The position numbers were made by a program, and so were the translations under genes. From contig NZ_JACGXA010000001.1 in assembly GCF_014138045.1 (NCBI RefSeq), forward strand, positions 679,501 to 743,500: a stretch of DNA of 64,000 bases, written 5' to 3'. The stretch comes from Nocardioides ginsengisegetis. GTDB taxonomy: Bacteria > Actinomycetota > Actinomycetes > Propionibacteriales > Nocardioidaceae. Shown in pieces: positions 7,694-18,163 of the stretch. Each line of letters begins with the position of its first letter. The first letter of the stretch is position 1. The notes under the pieces were generated by a model that saw only the letters and a list, made by a program, of their open reading frames with translations, made no database searches and was not told the DNA's origin.

Positions 7694-8725
7694 ATGGCCA
7701 CCTGGTTCGACGAGTCCCGTCTCGACGACGAGACCGCCCTCGCCAACGCCGACCGCGTCTTCCGCGCGCTGGCGGAGGCCGGGGCGCGCGTACGTCGCGA
7801 GTCCATCGACGCCTCGGCCGCCGCCGCAGAGGCGGTCGCCCTGGGGCAGGACCAGTCCCGCCCGCGGGCCGTGATCGCCGCCGGGCCCGACTCGCGCCTG
7901 CTCCGCGCCGTGCTCGAGCCCTGGTGCCCGGTGCCGTTCGTGGCCTGGCCCGGTCCCGCCCTCCCGGGCTGGGCGGGCAGCCTCGACCTCGTCGTGGTGC
8001 TCGCCCCCGACGGGCACGACACCGGCACTGCCTCCGCGGTCGCCGAGGCCGTACGCCGGGGCTGCCAGGTCGTGGTGGCCTGCCCGCCGACCTCGCTCGT
8101 CGCCGACCACGCCGCCGGCCGCTACACCATCGTGCTGCCCGCGGTGACCGGCGACCAGCTGGCCACGGCGGTGGTGATGCTGGAGTACCTCGACCGGATC
8201 TCGCTCGGTCCCCGCGCCGACGCCGACCAGGTCGCGGAGGCGCTGGACGCCGTGGCGGTCGCCTGCTCGCCGCACCGGGACCTCGCCGTCAACCCCGCCA
8301 AGATGCTGGCGATCGCGCTCGCCGACGCCAACCCCGTCGTGTGGGGCGGCTCCGTCCTGGCCGCCCGCGCGGCCCGCCGCGTCGCGGAGTCGATCCGCCG
8401 CGCCAGCGGCCGCACGGCGCTGGCCGGCGACGCCGAGCACCTGCTCCCGGTCATCGAGGCGGCGCGCCAGCGCGACGTCTTCGACGATCCGTTCGCCGAG
8501 GGCGGGGGAGAGCTCCGGCCGATGCTGCTCATCCTCGACGACGGCGCCGAGGAGCCGGTCGTCCGCGAGCACCGGGGCCGGCTGAAGGCGGCCGCCCAGA
8601 GCCGCGGCGTACGCGTCGAGACGCTCACCGCCGACGCCCAGACCGAGGTCGCCCGCTACGCCTCGCTCATGCTCCAGGGGACCTACGCGGCGGAGTACCT
8701 CCGCCTCGGTCTCGTCGAGGACTGA
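7694..8725 (+). CDS. SIS-domain / mannose-6-phosphate isomerase-like protein
   Basis: 343 residues. It resembles actinobacterial proteins of the Rv3256c (TobH-like) type, related to the C-terminal half of bifunctional phosphoglucose/phosphomannose isomerase. Two SIS-like halves can be traced: LDLVVVLAPDGHDTGTASAV and a later segment with VWGGSVLAARAARRVAESI and a C-terminal LMLQGTYAAEYLRLGL that matches the isomerase C-terminal motif. A role in feeding mannose-6-phosphate to the adjacent phosphomannomutase is likely but inferred. The start ATG at 7694 follows a GAGGGAGGA ribosome binding site 12 bp after the Trm112-like stop. Confidence 0.75.
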   Translation: MATWFDESRLDDETALANADRVFRALAEAGARVRRESIDASAAAAEAVALGQDQSRPRAVIAAGPDSRLLRAVLEPWCPVPFVAWPGPALPGWAGSLDLVVVLAPDGHDTGTASAVAEAVRRGCQVVVACPPTSLVADHAAGRYTIVLPAVTGDQLATAVVMLEYLDRISLGPRADADQVAEALDAVAVACSPHRDLAVNPAKMLAIALADANPVVWGGSVLAARAARRVAESIRRASGRTALAGDAEHLLPVIEAARQRDVFDDPFAEGGGELRPMLLILDDGAEEPVVREHRGRLKAAAQSRGVRVETLTADAQTEVARYASLMLQGTYAAEYLRLGLVED

Positions 8726-8812
8726 CCACCCCGCCAGCGGCCCGCCAAACCGTGGGCGTCATCACGCGCAGGTGACTGGGGAGTAGCACGCGCGCGCGGC
8801 TAGATTTGCGGG

Positions 8813-9922
8813 ATGCCGAGCCAGCCGAAGGTCCGTGACCCTTGGTTCGACAACGCCAAGATGGCGCTGGTGACGCTCGTGGTGGTCGGCCACGCGTGGA
8901 CGATGTTCCCCGACGACAACGCGGTCGACAACCAGCTCTACAACTTCCTCTACTCCTGGCACGTGCCGGCGTTCGTGTTCGTCACCGGCTACCTCTCCCG
9001 GTCCTTCGAGTGGACCCGGCCGCGGATGTGGGCGCTGTTCAAGACCGTCGTGGTGCCCTACCTGCTGTTCGAGGCCGCGCTGGCGTTCTTCCGGGTCTAC
9101 GTCGGGGGCGAGGAGCTGGCTGATCTCTTCGCCGACCCGCACTGGCCGATGTGGTACCTCTCGGCGCTGTTCTTCTGGCGGCTGATGACCCCGATCTTCA
9201 AGAGGCTCCCCGGTGGGCTGCTGCTCGCGATCGGCATCAGCCTGGTCGCCGGCATGCGCGCGGGGGACATCCTCGACATGGCGCGCATCCTCGGCCTGCT
9301 GCCGTTCTTCGTCGCCGGCCTCAAGGCCACCCCCGAGCGCCTCGAGCTGCTGCGCGGCAACCGTGCCCTCAAGGCCGCGGCCGGGCTCACGCTGGTCGGA
9401 CTGCTGGTGGTGGCGCACTGGACGCCGGTGTGGGCCAGCACCGAGTGGCTCTACTACCGCTCGCAGTACGGCGACCTCGAGCACAGCGACCTGCACGCGA
9501 TGCTCGTCCGCACCGGCGTGCTGCTGCTCGGCACCGTCGGCTCCTGGGCCTTCCTCACGCTGGTGCCGCGCAACGGTGGCTGGTTCGCGCGGATGGGCTC
9601 GGCGAGCCTCGTGGTCTACCTCTTCCACGGCTTCGTGGTGAAGAGCTTCCAGTACTCGCCGTACGACGACTGGCTCGACGCCCACCCCTACCTCGGCCTC
9701 GTGCCCACCACCCTCGGCGCCGTCGCGCTCGCGCTGTTCCTGGCCTGGCACCCGGTCTCGCGGCGGCTCCAGCCGCTGGTGGACCCGATCGGCTACGCCG
9801 AGGCGCATGCCCGCCACGCGGTCGACCTGACGGTCGCGGGCGCGGTCGAGGAGGTGCTCGAGCTCCCCGGGGTCGTCGAGGAGCAGGAGGGGTCCCGATA
9901 CCCTTCCGCGCATGAGCTCTGA
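8813..9922 (+). CDS. Acyltransferase-3 family membrane protein
   Basis: 369 residues with about ten hydrophobic segments. The N-terminal motif WFDNAKMALVTLVVVGHAW, with the conserved His in the first helix, and later WYLSALFFWRL and VVYLFHGFVVK are typical of integral membrane acyltransferase family 3. These enzymes O-acylate extracytoplasmic sugars or lipids. The C-terminal ~50 residues are hydrophilic. Its last 11 bases overlap the start of the downstream cation transporter, so the two are co-expressed. The substrate cannot be read from the sequence. Confidence 0.78.
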   Translation: MPSQPKVRDPWFDNAKMALVTLVVVGHAWTMFPDDNAVDNQLYNFLYSWHVPAFVFVTGYLSRSFEWTRPRMWALFKTVVVPYLLFEAALAFFRVYVGGEELADLFADPHWPMWYLSALFFWRLMTPIFKRLPGGLLLAIGISLVAGMRAGDILDMARILGLLPFFVAGLKATPERLELLRGNRALKAAAGLTLVGLLVVAHWTPVWASTEWLYYRSQYGDLEHSDLHAMLVRTGVLLLGTVGSWAFLTLVPRNGGWFARMGSASLVVYLFHGFVVKSFQYSPYDDWLDAHPYLGLVPTTLGAVALALFLAWHPVSRRLQPLVDPIGYAEAHARHAVDLTVAGAVEEVLELPGVVEEQEGSRYPSAHEL

Positions 9923-10892
9923 GGGTGGGAACAAGGCGGTCGTCGCCGCGCTGCTGGCCAACACCGGCATCGCGATCACCAAGTTCGTCGCGTTCTTCCT
10001 GACCGGCTTCTCCTCGATGCTGGCCGAGGCGATCCACTCCGTGGCCGACTCTGGCAACCAGGGCCTGCTGCTGCTGGGCGGCAAGAAGTCGCAGAAGGAC
10101 GCGACCGAGGAGCACCCGTTCGGCTACGGCCGCGAGCGCTACATCTACGCCTTCATCGTCTCGATCGTGCTGTTCAGCGTCGGTGGCCTGTTCGCCCTCT
10201 ACGAGGCCTGGCACAAGTACCACGAGATCCACGCCGGCCACGTCGACCCGGTCGACGACTGGCGCCGCTTCGTCCCCGTCGCCGTCCTCGTCGTCGCGAT
10301 CGTGCTCGAGGGCCTCTCCTTCCGTACGGCGATCGCCGAGACCAACAAGATCCGCGGGCAGGCCTCCTTCGCGACGTTCGTGCGCCGCGCCAAGCAGCCC
10401 GAGCTGCCCGTGATCCTGCTGGAGGACCTCGCCGCCCTCCTCGGCCTCGTCTTCGCCCTGGTCGGCGTCGGCCTGAGCCTGATCACCGGCAACGAGTACT
10501 GGGACGCCGCCGGCACCGCCCTGATCGGCCTGCTGCTCGTCGTGGTTGCGGTGGTGCTCGCCGTCGAGACCAAGTCGCTGCTGCTGGGGGAGTCGGCGAG
10601 CGCCGGCGTCCAGAAGCGGATCGTGGGCGCGCTGGAGTCCACGCCGGGCGTGGAGCGGATCATCCACATGAAGACCATGCACCTCGGCCCCGAGGAGCTG
10701 CTCGTCGCCGCGAAGATCGGCGTACCCCCGGGCGTGACGTCGGAGCAGGTCGCCGCCTCGATCGACGCCGCCGAGGTCGCCATCCGGGGCGCTGAGGCCA
10801 GCGCCCAGGTGATCTACCTCGAGCCCGACATCTACCGCGAGGACCACGTCCCCGCCGAGCGCCCCGAGCCCCCGGCCCCCGCCGGCCACTGA
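9912..10892 (+). CDS. Cation diffusion facilitator family transporter
   Basis: 326 residues. About six membrane segments in the first two thirds, with the metal-site motifs IHSVADSGNQ and the loop HPFGYGRERYIYAF, then a cytoplasmic ferredoxin-like C-terminal domain (STPGVERIIHMKTMHLGPEELLVAAKI). The loop after helix 2 and the NQ after HSxAD resemble the ZnT9/SLC30A9-like branch rather than YiiP. The likely role is metal (Zn or similar) efflux by proton antiport. The start ATG at 9912 overlaps the end of the acyltransferase gene. Confidence 0.87.
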   Translation: MSSEGGNKAVVAALLANTGIAITKFVAFFLTGFSSMLAEAIHSVADSGNQGLLLLGGKKSQKDATEEHPFGYGRERYIYAFIVSIVLFSVGGLFALYEAWHKYHEIHAGHVDPVDDWRRFVPVAVLVVAIVLEGLSFRTAIAETNKIRGQASFATFVRRAKQPELPVILLEDLAALLGLVFALVGVGLSLITGNEYWDAAGTALIGLLLVVVAVVLAVETKSLLLGESASAGVQKRIVGALESTPGVERIIHMKTMHLGPEELLVAAKIGVPPGVTSEQVAASIDAAEVAIRGAEASAQVIYLEPDIYREDHVPAERPEPPAPAGH

Positions 10893-10925
10893 CCGCACCA
10901 CTGACCGGGCGCCCTGGAGTCGTGG

Positions 10926-11050
10926 GGGAGCGGTGAGCTCTGAACCGTTTCCCTGCCCGGTTCGGTTCATGGCTCACCGTTGGGTCGGCCGGGCGGTGGC
11001 TGGTGAACCTTTTCCGGGCCCGGTTCGGTTGCGGGCTCACCGCTGGGGCC
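10926..11050. repeat. Twin-hairpin interspersed repeat (module A), copy 2
   Basis: Same two-unit structure as at 4904. Unit 1 arms are GGTGAGC (10932-10938) and GCTCACC (10972-10978), with inner TGAACC...GGTTCA pairing. Unit 2 begins GGTGGCTGGTGAACC and ends GGGCTCACCGC near 11043. It lies between two co-directional genes (cation transporter and ahcY), so the family is not confined to convergent gaps. Confidence 0.8.
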
Positions 11051-11069
11051 GTTCGGGGGTGCGCCAGGG

Positions 11070-11139
11070 TCGGGGCGGCGGCGGAGCGCAGCGGGCGAAG
11101 GTCCTTGACGCCGAGACGCGATTGGCTACGCGGCGCACC
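11070..11139. repeat. Partial module C repeat
   Basis: Matches the right part of module C at 5065-5195: GCGGCGGAGCG, then GCGGGCGAAGGTCCTTGACG and the tail GGCTACGCGGCGCACC. The left arm of the inverted repeat (CGATCGCG...TCAAGGA) is missing, so this copy cannot form the full stem. The remaining ~120 bp to the ahcY start (11140-11263) hold only an AGGAGA ribosome binding site that I can recognise; I found no riboswitch I can name there. Confidence 0.65.
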
Positions 11140-11263
11140 CAACCCGCGACGATTGCGTGCGGGAGCGGGAGGCGTCCTACCCTGAGACGGTCCGCGTGGG
11201 AGATCCCGACAGCGCGCAGATGCGCGGCGCAGATGATGGCTCCACATCACTAGGAGACAACTG

Positions 11264-12694
<1,431 letters not shown>

Positions 12695-12724
12695 GCACCA
12701 CCCGGTAGCCACCGCACGACCCGC

Positions 12725-12754
12725 AGGTCCCGTCCCCGGAGCGCCGGGGACGGG
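12725..12754 (+). terminator. Terminator-like hairpin after ahcY
   Basis: Inverted repeat with arms AGGTCCCGTCCCCGG and CCGGGGACGGGGCCT separated by a 4-base loop (AGCG), 30 bp after the ahcY stop. No U-tract follows, as usual in this GC-rich group. Confidence 0.7.
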
Positions 12755-12796
12755 GCCTGCCCACATTCCGGACCCCCTGCTGGCAAGATTGAAGGC

Positions 12797-13510
12797 ATGA
12801 CGCACACCCCCGGCCCCCCGGCCGACATCGCCCCGAAGGGACGCATCCTCGTCGTCGACGACGACGCGTCGCTCGCGGAGATGCTCACGATCGTGCTGCG
12901 CCAGGAGGGCTTCGACAGCCGGATGTGCACGCGGGGCGACCTGGCGATGGACGAGTTCCGCGACTACCGCCCCGACCTCGTGCTGCTCGACCTGATGCTG
13001 CCCGGCAAGGACGGCATCGACGTGTGCAAGGAGATCCGGGCCGAGTCCGGCGTCCCGATCGTGATGCTCACCGCCAAGGGCGACACCGTCGACGTCGTCG
13101 TCGGCCTGGAGTCGGGCGCCGACGACTACGTCGTCAAGCCGTTCAAGCCCAAGGAGCTCGTCGCGCGGATCCGCGCCCGCGTCCGTCGGTACGACGCCCC
13201 CGCGCAGGAGTCGCTCGCGATCGGGGACCTCTCGATCGACGTCGCCGGCCACTCCGTCCAGCGGCGCGGCGTCCCGATCAGCCTGACCCCGCTGGAGTTC
13301 GACCTGCTCGTCTGCCTGGCCCGCAAGCCTTGGCAGGTCTTCACCCGCGAGGTGCTGCTCGAGCAGGTCTGGGGCTACCGCCACGCCGCGGACACCCGGC
13401 TCGTCAACGTCCACGTGCAGCGGCTCCGGTCCAAGGTCGAGCACGACCCGGAGAACCCCGAGATCGTCGTGACCGTCCGGGGTGTCGGCTACAAGGCCGG
13501 CAACGCGTGA
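12797..13510 (+). CDS. mtrA: Response regulator MtrA
   Basis: 237 residues, OmpR/PhoB type. The receiver domain shows the acidic triad D21-D23, phospho-acceptor D65 (VLLDLMLPGKDG) and the lysine in YVVKPFKPKEL. The winged-helix DNA-binding domain ends with RLVNVHVQRLRSKVE and VVTVRGVGYKAG. Identity as MtrA is supported by the downstream mtrB and lpqB, the same order as in mycobacteria and streptomycetes. MtrA controls cell-wall and division genes and is phosphorylated by MtrB. A 24-bp gap separates it from mtrB. Confidence 0.95.
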   Translation: MTHTPGPPADIAPKGRILVVDDDASLAEMLTIVLRQEGFDSRMCTRGDLAMDEFRDYRPDLVLLDLMLPGKDGIDVCKEIRAESGVPIVMLTAKGDTVDVVVGLESGADDYVVKPFKPKELVARIRARVRRYDAPAQESLAIGDLSIDVAGHSVQRRGVPISLTPLEFDLLVCLARKPWQVFTREVLLEQVWGYRHAADTRLVNVHVQRLRSKVEHDPENPEIVVTVRGVGYKAGNA

Positions 13511-13534
13511 TGTCCGTGCGGCACTGAGGCCGCC

Positions 13535-15151
13535 GTGGCCTCGCGCAGTCTCCCGGCGGCGGTCCGCCGCGGCCTGACGTTCTGGCGCAGGTCCATCCAG
13601 GCACGCGTCGTGGTCAGCACCCTGTTGCTCTCGGCGGCGGTCGTCAGCGTGGTCGGGTGGTACCTCCTCAACCAGACCCGTGAGGGCCTCCTGGACCACC
13701 GGGTGAGCGCGGTCGTCACCGAGGCGCAGGACGAGACCACCGAGGCCAGCAACCGGCTCGACGCGGCGCTGAGCGCCTCGTCCGGCTCGGCCACGCAGCA
13801 GCTCGACCTCGTCGAGCCGATCATCCAGCGTGGTGACACCCGCGGCTTCAGCGTCGTGCTCTCCGGCCCGGTCGGCGACCAGGGCAGCCGGATCGCCGAC
13901 GGCGGCTCGGAGTTCACCCCGGGCCTGGACACCTCGAGCGTCCCGGCCTCGCTCGAGGCGCACTTCGACGACATCGCCAGCAGCGCGTGGACCTACACCA
14001 CGATCCGGTCCACCGACGCCGAGGGCGTCCACCACGAGGTGCCGGGCGTGGTGGTCGGATCCCAGGTGAAGCTGCCGTCCGACGGCCAGACCTACACCCT
14101 CTACTACCTCTTCCCGCTCGACGAGCAGGCCGAGACCCTGGCCCTGGTCACCCGCGCCCTGCTCACCGCGGCCGTCCTGCTCCTCGTCCTCGTGGCCGGG
14201 CTGACCTGGCTGGTCACCCGGCAGGTCGTCACCCCGATCCGGCTCGCCCGCCAGGTCGCCGAGCGCCTGGCCGCCGGTCAGCTCCAGGAGCGGCTGCGCG
14301 TCACCGGCGAGGACGACCTGGCCCGGCTGGCGACCTCGTTCAACCAGATGGCCAGCAACCTGCAGCGGCAGATCCGCCAGCTGGAGGAGCTCAGCCGGCT
14401 CCAGCGCCGGTTCGTCTCCGACGTCTCCCACGAGCTGCGCACCCCGCTCACCACGGTGCGGATGGCCGGCGACGTCCTCTACGACGCCCGGGGCGACTTC
14501 GACGCCGCCACGGGCCGCGCGGCCGAGCTGCTGCAGGTGGAGCTTGACCGCTTCGAGACCCTCCTGGTCGACCTGCTGGAGATCAGCCGCTTCGACGCCG
14601 GCGCCGCCGTGCTGGAGACCGACGACGTCAACCTCGTCGACGTGGCCCACCGCGTGGTCGACATGACCAAGGCGCTCGCCGACCAGCGCGACGTCCAGGT
14701 GCAGGTCCGTGCGCCCGGCCACCCCTGCCTGGCGGAGGCCGACGTACGCCGGGTGGAGCGGATCGTGCGCAACCTGGTCACCAACGCCATCGACCACGCC
14801 GACGCCCGGGGACTGCAGCCGGGCATCGTGGTCCACGTCGCCGGCGACGACCACGCCGCGGCGATCGCGGTCCGCGACTACGGCGTCGGCCTGGCGCCGG
14901 GGGAGTCGGCGATGGTCTTCAACCGCTTCTGGCGAGCCGACCCGGCCCGCGCCCGCACCAGCGGCGGCACCGGCCTGGGGCTGTCGATCTCGCTGGAGGA
15001 CACCCACCTCCACGGGGGCTGGCTGCAGGCGTGGGGCCGCCCGGGCCGCGGCGCGCAGTTCCGGCTGACCCTGCCCCGGCGGGCCGGCGGTCCGCTCCGC
15101 CAGAGCCCGCTGCCGCTGGTCCCCACCGACGCCGAGGAGACGGTCTCGTGA
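13535..15151 (+). CDS. mtrB: Sensor histidine kinase MtrB
   Basis: 538 residues from a GTG start. Two membrane segments (about residues 24-45 and 200-225) flank an extracytoplasmic sensor domain. Then come HAMP (VTPIRLARQVAERLAAGQLQERL), the His-kinase A box FVSDVSHELRTPLTTVRM, and an ATPase domain with N-box NLVTNAIDHA and G-box SGGTGLGLSI. It senses envelope or septal state and phosphorylates MtrA. It overlaps the lpqB start by GTGA (15148-15151), so the kinase and the lipoprotein are translationally coupled. Confidence 0.95.
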   Translation: MASRSLPAAVRRGLTFWRRSIQARVVVSTLLLSAAVVSVVGWYLLNQTREGLLDHRVSAVVTEAQDETTEASNRLDAALSASSGSATQQLDLVEPIIQRGDTRGFSVVLSGPVGDQGSRIADGGSEFTPGLDTSSVPASLEAHFDDIASSAWTYTTIRSTDAEGVHHEVPGVVVGSQVKLPSDGQTYTLYYLFPLDEQAETLALVTRALLTAAVLLLVLVAGLTWLVTRQVVTPIRLARQVAERLAAGQLQERLRVTGEDDLARLATSFNQMASNLQRQIRQLEELSRLQRRFVSDVSHELRTPLTTVRMAGDVLYDARGDFDAATGRAAELLQVELDRFETLLVDLLEISRFDAGAAVLETDDVNLVDVAHRVVDMTKALADQRDVQVQVRAPGHPCLAEADVRRVERIVRNLVTNAIDHADARGLQPGIVVHVAGDDHAAAIAVRDYGVGLAPGESAMVFNRFWRADPARARTSGGTGLGLSISLEDTHLHGGWLQAWGRPGRGAQFRLTLPRRAGGPLRQSPLPLVPTDAEETVS

Positions 15152-16890
15152 GGCGTCGACGACTCGTGACGGCGGTCCTGATGGGCCTCGTGCTCGCCCT
15201 GCCCACCGGCTGCATCCGGGTGCCCGAGAGCGGCCCGGTCGTCAAGACGCGCTCGCAGGTCGGCAGCTCGCCCGCCGAGCCGCCGATCTACATCGACCCC
15301 AAGCCGCCGCAGCCGGGAGCGCTCCCGGTCGACATCGTCAACGGCTTCCTCGACGCCATGACCGCGACCCCGATCAGCACCGACGTGGCCAAGGAGTTCC
15401 TCAGCCCCGACGCCGCCTCCACGTGGGCGCCGGAGAAGGAGACCATCACCTACTCCGACAACCCCGAGGTCCGCGGCCAGGCCACGGTGTCGGTGACGCT
15501 GCCCGGCGCCGACCACCTCGACGGGCGCGGCTCGTGGCGCGGCGCCCTGACCGACGACCAGAACATCCTCGAGTTCCCGATGCAGCAGGTCGACGGCGAG
15601 TGGCGCATCGCCGAGGCGCCGGACGCCCTGGTGGTGCCGGAGTCCTGGTACGAGCAGCGCTACCGCCAGGCCTCCCTCTACTTCTTCGACCCCACCGCCC
15701 ACGTCCTCGTGCCGGAGCCGGTCTACGTCCCGCGCGGCGAGAAGCTCGCCACCGCCCTGATCCAGGGCCTGCTGCGCGGCCCGGGGCGCTCCCTGTCGAA
15801 GGTGTCGCGGACGTTCATCCCGCCCGGCCTCAAGCTCGTGCTCTCGGTGCCCGCCCAGAGCGTTGCCGACATCTCGCTGCGCGGGGACATCGGCCAGCAG
15901 ACCCCCCAGGCGATCGAGCTGATGGTCGCCCAGCTCGCCTGGACGCTGCGCCAGGAGCCCACGATCCGCGCCTTCCGCATCTCCATCGGCGGCCAGCCCG
16001 TCACCCTGCCCGGCGGGGTGGGGGCCTTCAGCGTCGACCAGGGCAGCGAGTACGACCCGACCGGCTTCCAGGCCAGCTCCCTGCTCTACGGCCTGCGCGA
16101 GGGCCGCCTGGTCTCCGGCACCCCCGACGGGCTCGACACGGTCGATGGTCCGCTCGGCGCCGCCGACTACGGCGTCTCGCAGATCGGCGTGAACTTCAAC
16201 GCCACCCGGGTCGCCGCGGTGACCGGCGGCGGCCGCGCCCTCCTGCTCGCCCCGGTGCGCGGCCCGGCCGGTGTCGGTGTCCACGAGGTCGTCAGCAGCG
16301 CGCGCCACCTGCTCCGGCCGGCGTGGGACTTCGCCAACCGGCTCTGGCTGGTCGACGACGCGGCGGACGGTGCCCGGGTGTCCTTCGTCGAAGGGCAGTC
16401 ACCGACGGGGGTGCGCGTCCCGCACATCAGCGGCCAGGACGTGCGCAGCTTCCTCGTCTCCCGCGACGGCTCCCGCTTCGTGGCCGTCGTGCACCGCAGG
16501 AGCGGTGACGCCCTGATGATCAGCCGCCTGCTCTACGACGACCAGGGCCGCTTCCTGCGCGCCACCCGGGCCCACCGGATCGCGTGGGAGGGCCCCGACC
16601 GCCTGCACCTGGGGGACATCGCCTGGCAGACGCCCACGACGGTGGCGGCGCTCGACGTGCTCACCCAGCGGCTGGCGCAGGTCCGCACGATCTCGGTCGA
16701 CGGCTCGCCGCCGGGCCTGGAGAGCCTGTCCTTCACGCTCGACGGCAAGGTGCGGTCGCTCGCCGGCTCCGCCGTGCCCGGCGCCCCGCTCTACGCCGTG
16801 TTCAACGCCAGCCTCTACGACCTGACCAACGCCGTCGGCGGTCCCACCAGCCTCGACGCGTCGGTCTCCTCCCTCGACTACGTCGGCTGA
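15148..16890 (+). CDS. lpqB: Lipoprotein LpqB
   Basis: 580 residues using the GTG that overlaps the mtrB stop; a second GTG at 15166 is possible. The signal sequence ends in a lipobox, ALPTGC, so the mature protein should be lipid-anchored outside the membrane. A GerMN-like domain in the first half (FLDAMTATPISTDVAKEFLS ... EWRIAEAPDALVVPESW) is followed by a C-terminal beta-propeller-like half. In mycobacteria LpqB interacts with MtrB and modulates MtrAB signalling. The operon position agrees. Confidence 0.93.
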   Translation: MRRRRLVTAVLMGLVLALPTGCIRVPESGPVVKTRSQVGSSPAEPPIYIDPKPPQPGALPVDIVNGFLDAMTATPISTDVAKEFLSPDAASTWAPEKETITYSDNPEVRGQATVSVTLPGADHLDGRGSWRGALTDDQNILEFPMQQVDGEWRIAEAPDALVVPESWYEQRYRQASLYFFDPTAHVLVPEPVYVPRGEKLATALIQGLLRGPGRSLSKVSRTFIPPGLKLVLSVPAQSVADISLRGDIGQQTPQAIELMVAQLAWTLRQEPTIRAFRISIGGQPVTLPGGVGAFSVDQGSEYDPTGFQASSLLYGLREGRLVSGTPDGLDTVDGPLGAADYGVSQIGVNFNATRVAAVTGGGRALLLAPVRGPAGVGVHEVVSSARHLLRPAWDFANRLWLVDDAADGARVSFVEGQSPTGVRVPHISGQDVRSFLVSRDGSRFVAVVHRRSGDALMISRLLYDDQGRFLRATRAHRIAWEGPDRLHLGDIAWQTPTTVAALDVLTQRLAQVRTISVDGSPPGLESLSFTLDGKVRSLAGSAVPGAPLYAVFNASLYDLTNAVGGPTSLDASVSSLDYVG

Positions 16891-16955
16891 GGCCGTCCTC
16901 CACAGGCCCGGTCGCCGGGGTTGATCCGGGCCCGCCGCTCTGGTCGCATCGAGGG

Positions 16956-17696
16956 GTGCCGGGGACCGACGGGGGACTGCTCGACGCGGCCGCAGACCTG
17001 CTGCTGGGCGGCTCCTGCGTCGGCTGCGCGCGCCCCGGCCGGCTGCTCTGCCCCGTCTGTGCCGCCCTGCTGCCCGCCGACGCCCACCCGGCCTGGCCCA
17101 CGCCGACCCCGGCCGGGCTGGTGACCCCGTGGGCGGCGGCGCCGTACGCCGGCACCGTCCGCGCCCTGGTCCTGGGCCACAAGGAGCACCGGATGCTCGG
17201 GCTGCGGCCCGCGCTGGCCCGGCTGCTGGCCCAGGCCGTGGTCGCCGCCGCCGGGGAGCTCGAGGGGCCGCTCGTGCTGGTGCCGGTCCCGTCGCGGCCC
17301 GCCACGGTCCGGGCCCGCGGCCACGACCCGATGCGGGCCGTCACCGCCCGCGCCGCCCGCCTCCTCCGCGCGTCCGGGTACGTCGCCCTCGCGCGGCCGC
17401 TGCTCCGCCAGCGACCGGGCGTGCTGGACCAGTCGGGCCTGGACGCGGGTCAGCGTGCCGCCAACCTGGCCGGGTCGATGCACTGCCCGAGCCCGGCCCT
17501 GGGACGCCTGGCCCGGAGGGTCCCGGACGCCCGCGTGCTCGTCTGCGACGACGTGCTCACCACGGGCGCGACCGCCCGGGAGGCCCAGCGGGCGCTCGAG
17601 GCGGTCGGGTTCCCGGTGGTGGCTGTCGCGGCGGTCGCGGCCACCCGGCGTCGGGTTCCCGTGACGCCCGCGCCCACCAGCAGGGTCACGGACTGA
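16956..17696 (+). CDS. comF: ComF-family phosphoribosyltransferase-like protein
   Basis: 246 residues from GTG 16956. An N-terminal zinc ribbon (CVGC ... CPVC) is followed by a type I phosphoribosyltransferase-like domain with the PRPP loop VLVCDDVLTTGATAREA and an upstream LVLVPVPSR motif. The position between lpqB and hpf is conserved in actinobacteria (mycobacterial Rv3242c). The family is linked to DNA uptake in competent bacteria, but its activity in actinobacteria is unproven. The start is chosen because upstream sequence in this frame overlaps the end of lpqB. Confidence 0.87.
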   Translation: MPGTDGGLLDAAADLLLGGSCVGCARPGRLLCPVCAALLPADAHPAWPTPTPAGLVTPWAAAPYAGTVRALVLGHKEHRMLGLRPALARLLAQAVVAAAGELEGPLVLVPVPSRPATVRARGHDPMRAVTARAARLLRASGYVALARPLLRQRPGVLDQSGLDAGQRAANLAGSMHCPSPALGRLARRVPDARVLVCDDVLTTGATAREAQRALEAVGFPVVAVAAVAATRRRVPVTPAPTSRVTD

Positions 17697-17759
17697 GACG
17701 GAGCCGGGCGTGTCGGCCGCGTGTCACAGCGAATTGTCAGGTGGCGGCCTTTCGTCGGA

Positions 17760-18150
17760 CAGCGACACCCTCTAACGTCTGTGTATGGAGTCCGCCCGGG
17801 TCCGTGGTTGCGTCGACGAGGCGCCCCGGCTCGGGGTGTCAGGTCGGCAAGCCGATGCCAGTCGCAGGCGAAACGGTCCACGTAAGGCGCGTCCGGTCCG
17901 TCCGGGCCGCCGATCACGGTGCGGCTTAGTCGTAAGTCCTGCCTCGTCATCGCCGTCAGATGCGGCGACCGTCGGGAGAAGGGCAGTAGTGGCAGAGAAG
18001 CTGCGAACCCCTCCGCAGGCGATTGTGGGGTCGAAGACCAGGTCGGCCGGGCGGACTCCTTTCTCCATCTCGAGCGGCGGGCCGTGCGCGGTCCGGGCTG
18101 CTGCCTGCCCAACGGAGGGCCCGCTCGAGCGCTAGCAACCAACTGTTCAA
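17760..18150 (+). ncRNA. Candidate raiA-motif RNA in the hpf leader
   Basis: The 467 bp between comF and hpf contain no supportable gene but many short stems: CCCCG/CGGGG (17824-17836), TCGGC-AA-GCCGA (17844-17855) and CCCC...GGGG (18008-18030). A and U are more frequent in the putative loops than in the nearby genes. A structured raiA RNA motif of ~200+ nt is known upstream of raiA/hpf genes in Firmicutes and Actinobacteria, and this region has the right place, orientation and size. Identification rests on context and RNA-like texture; I could not check the consensus. Edges are approximate. Confidence 0.55.
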
Positions 18151-18163
18151 CGGGAGGTTCAAC

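Noticed and set aside
11140..11263. SAH riboswitch upstream of ahcY
   Set aside because: The leader is short and I could not identify the conserved SAH-riboswitch core; partial module C repeat occupies the sequence just upstream.
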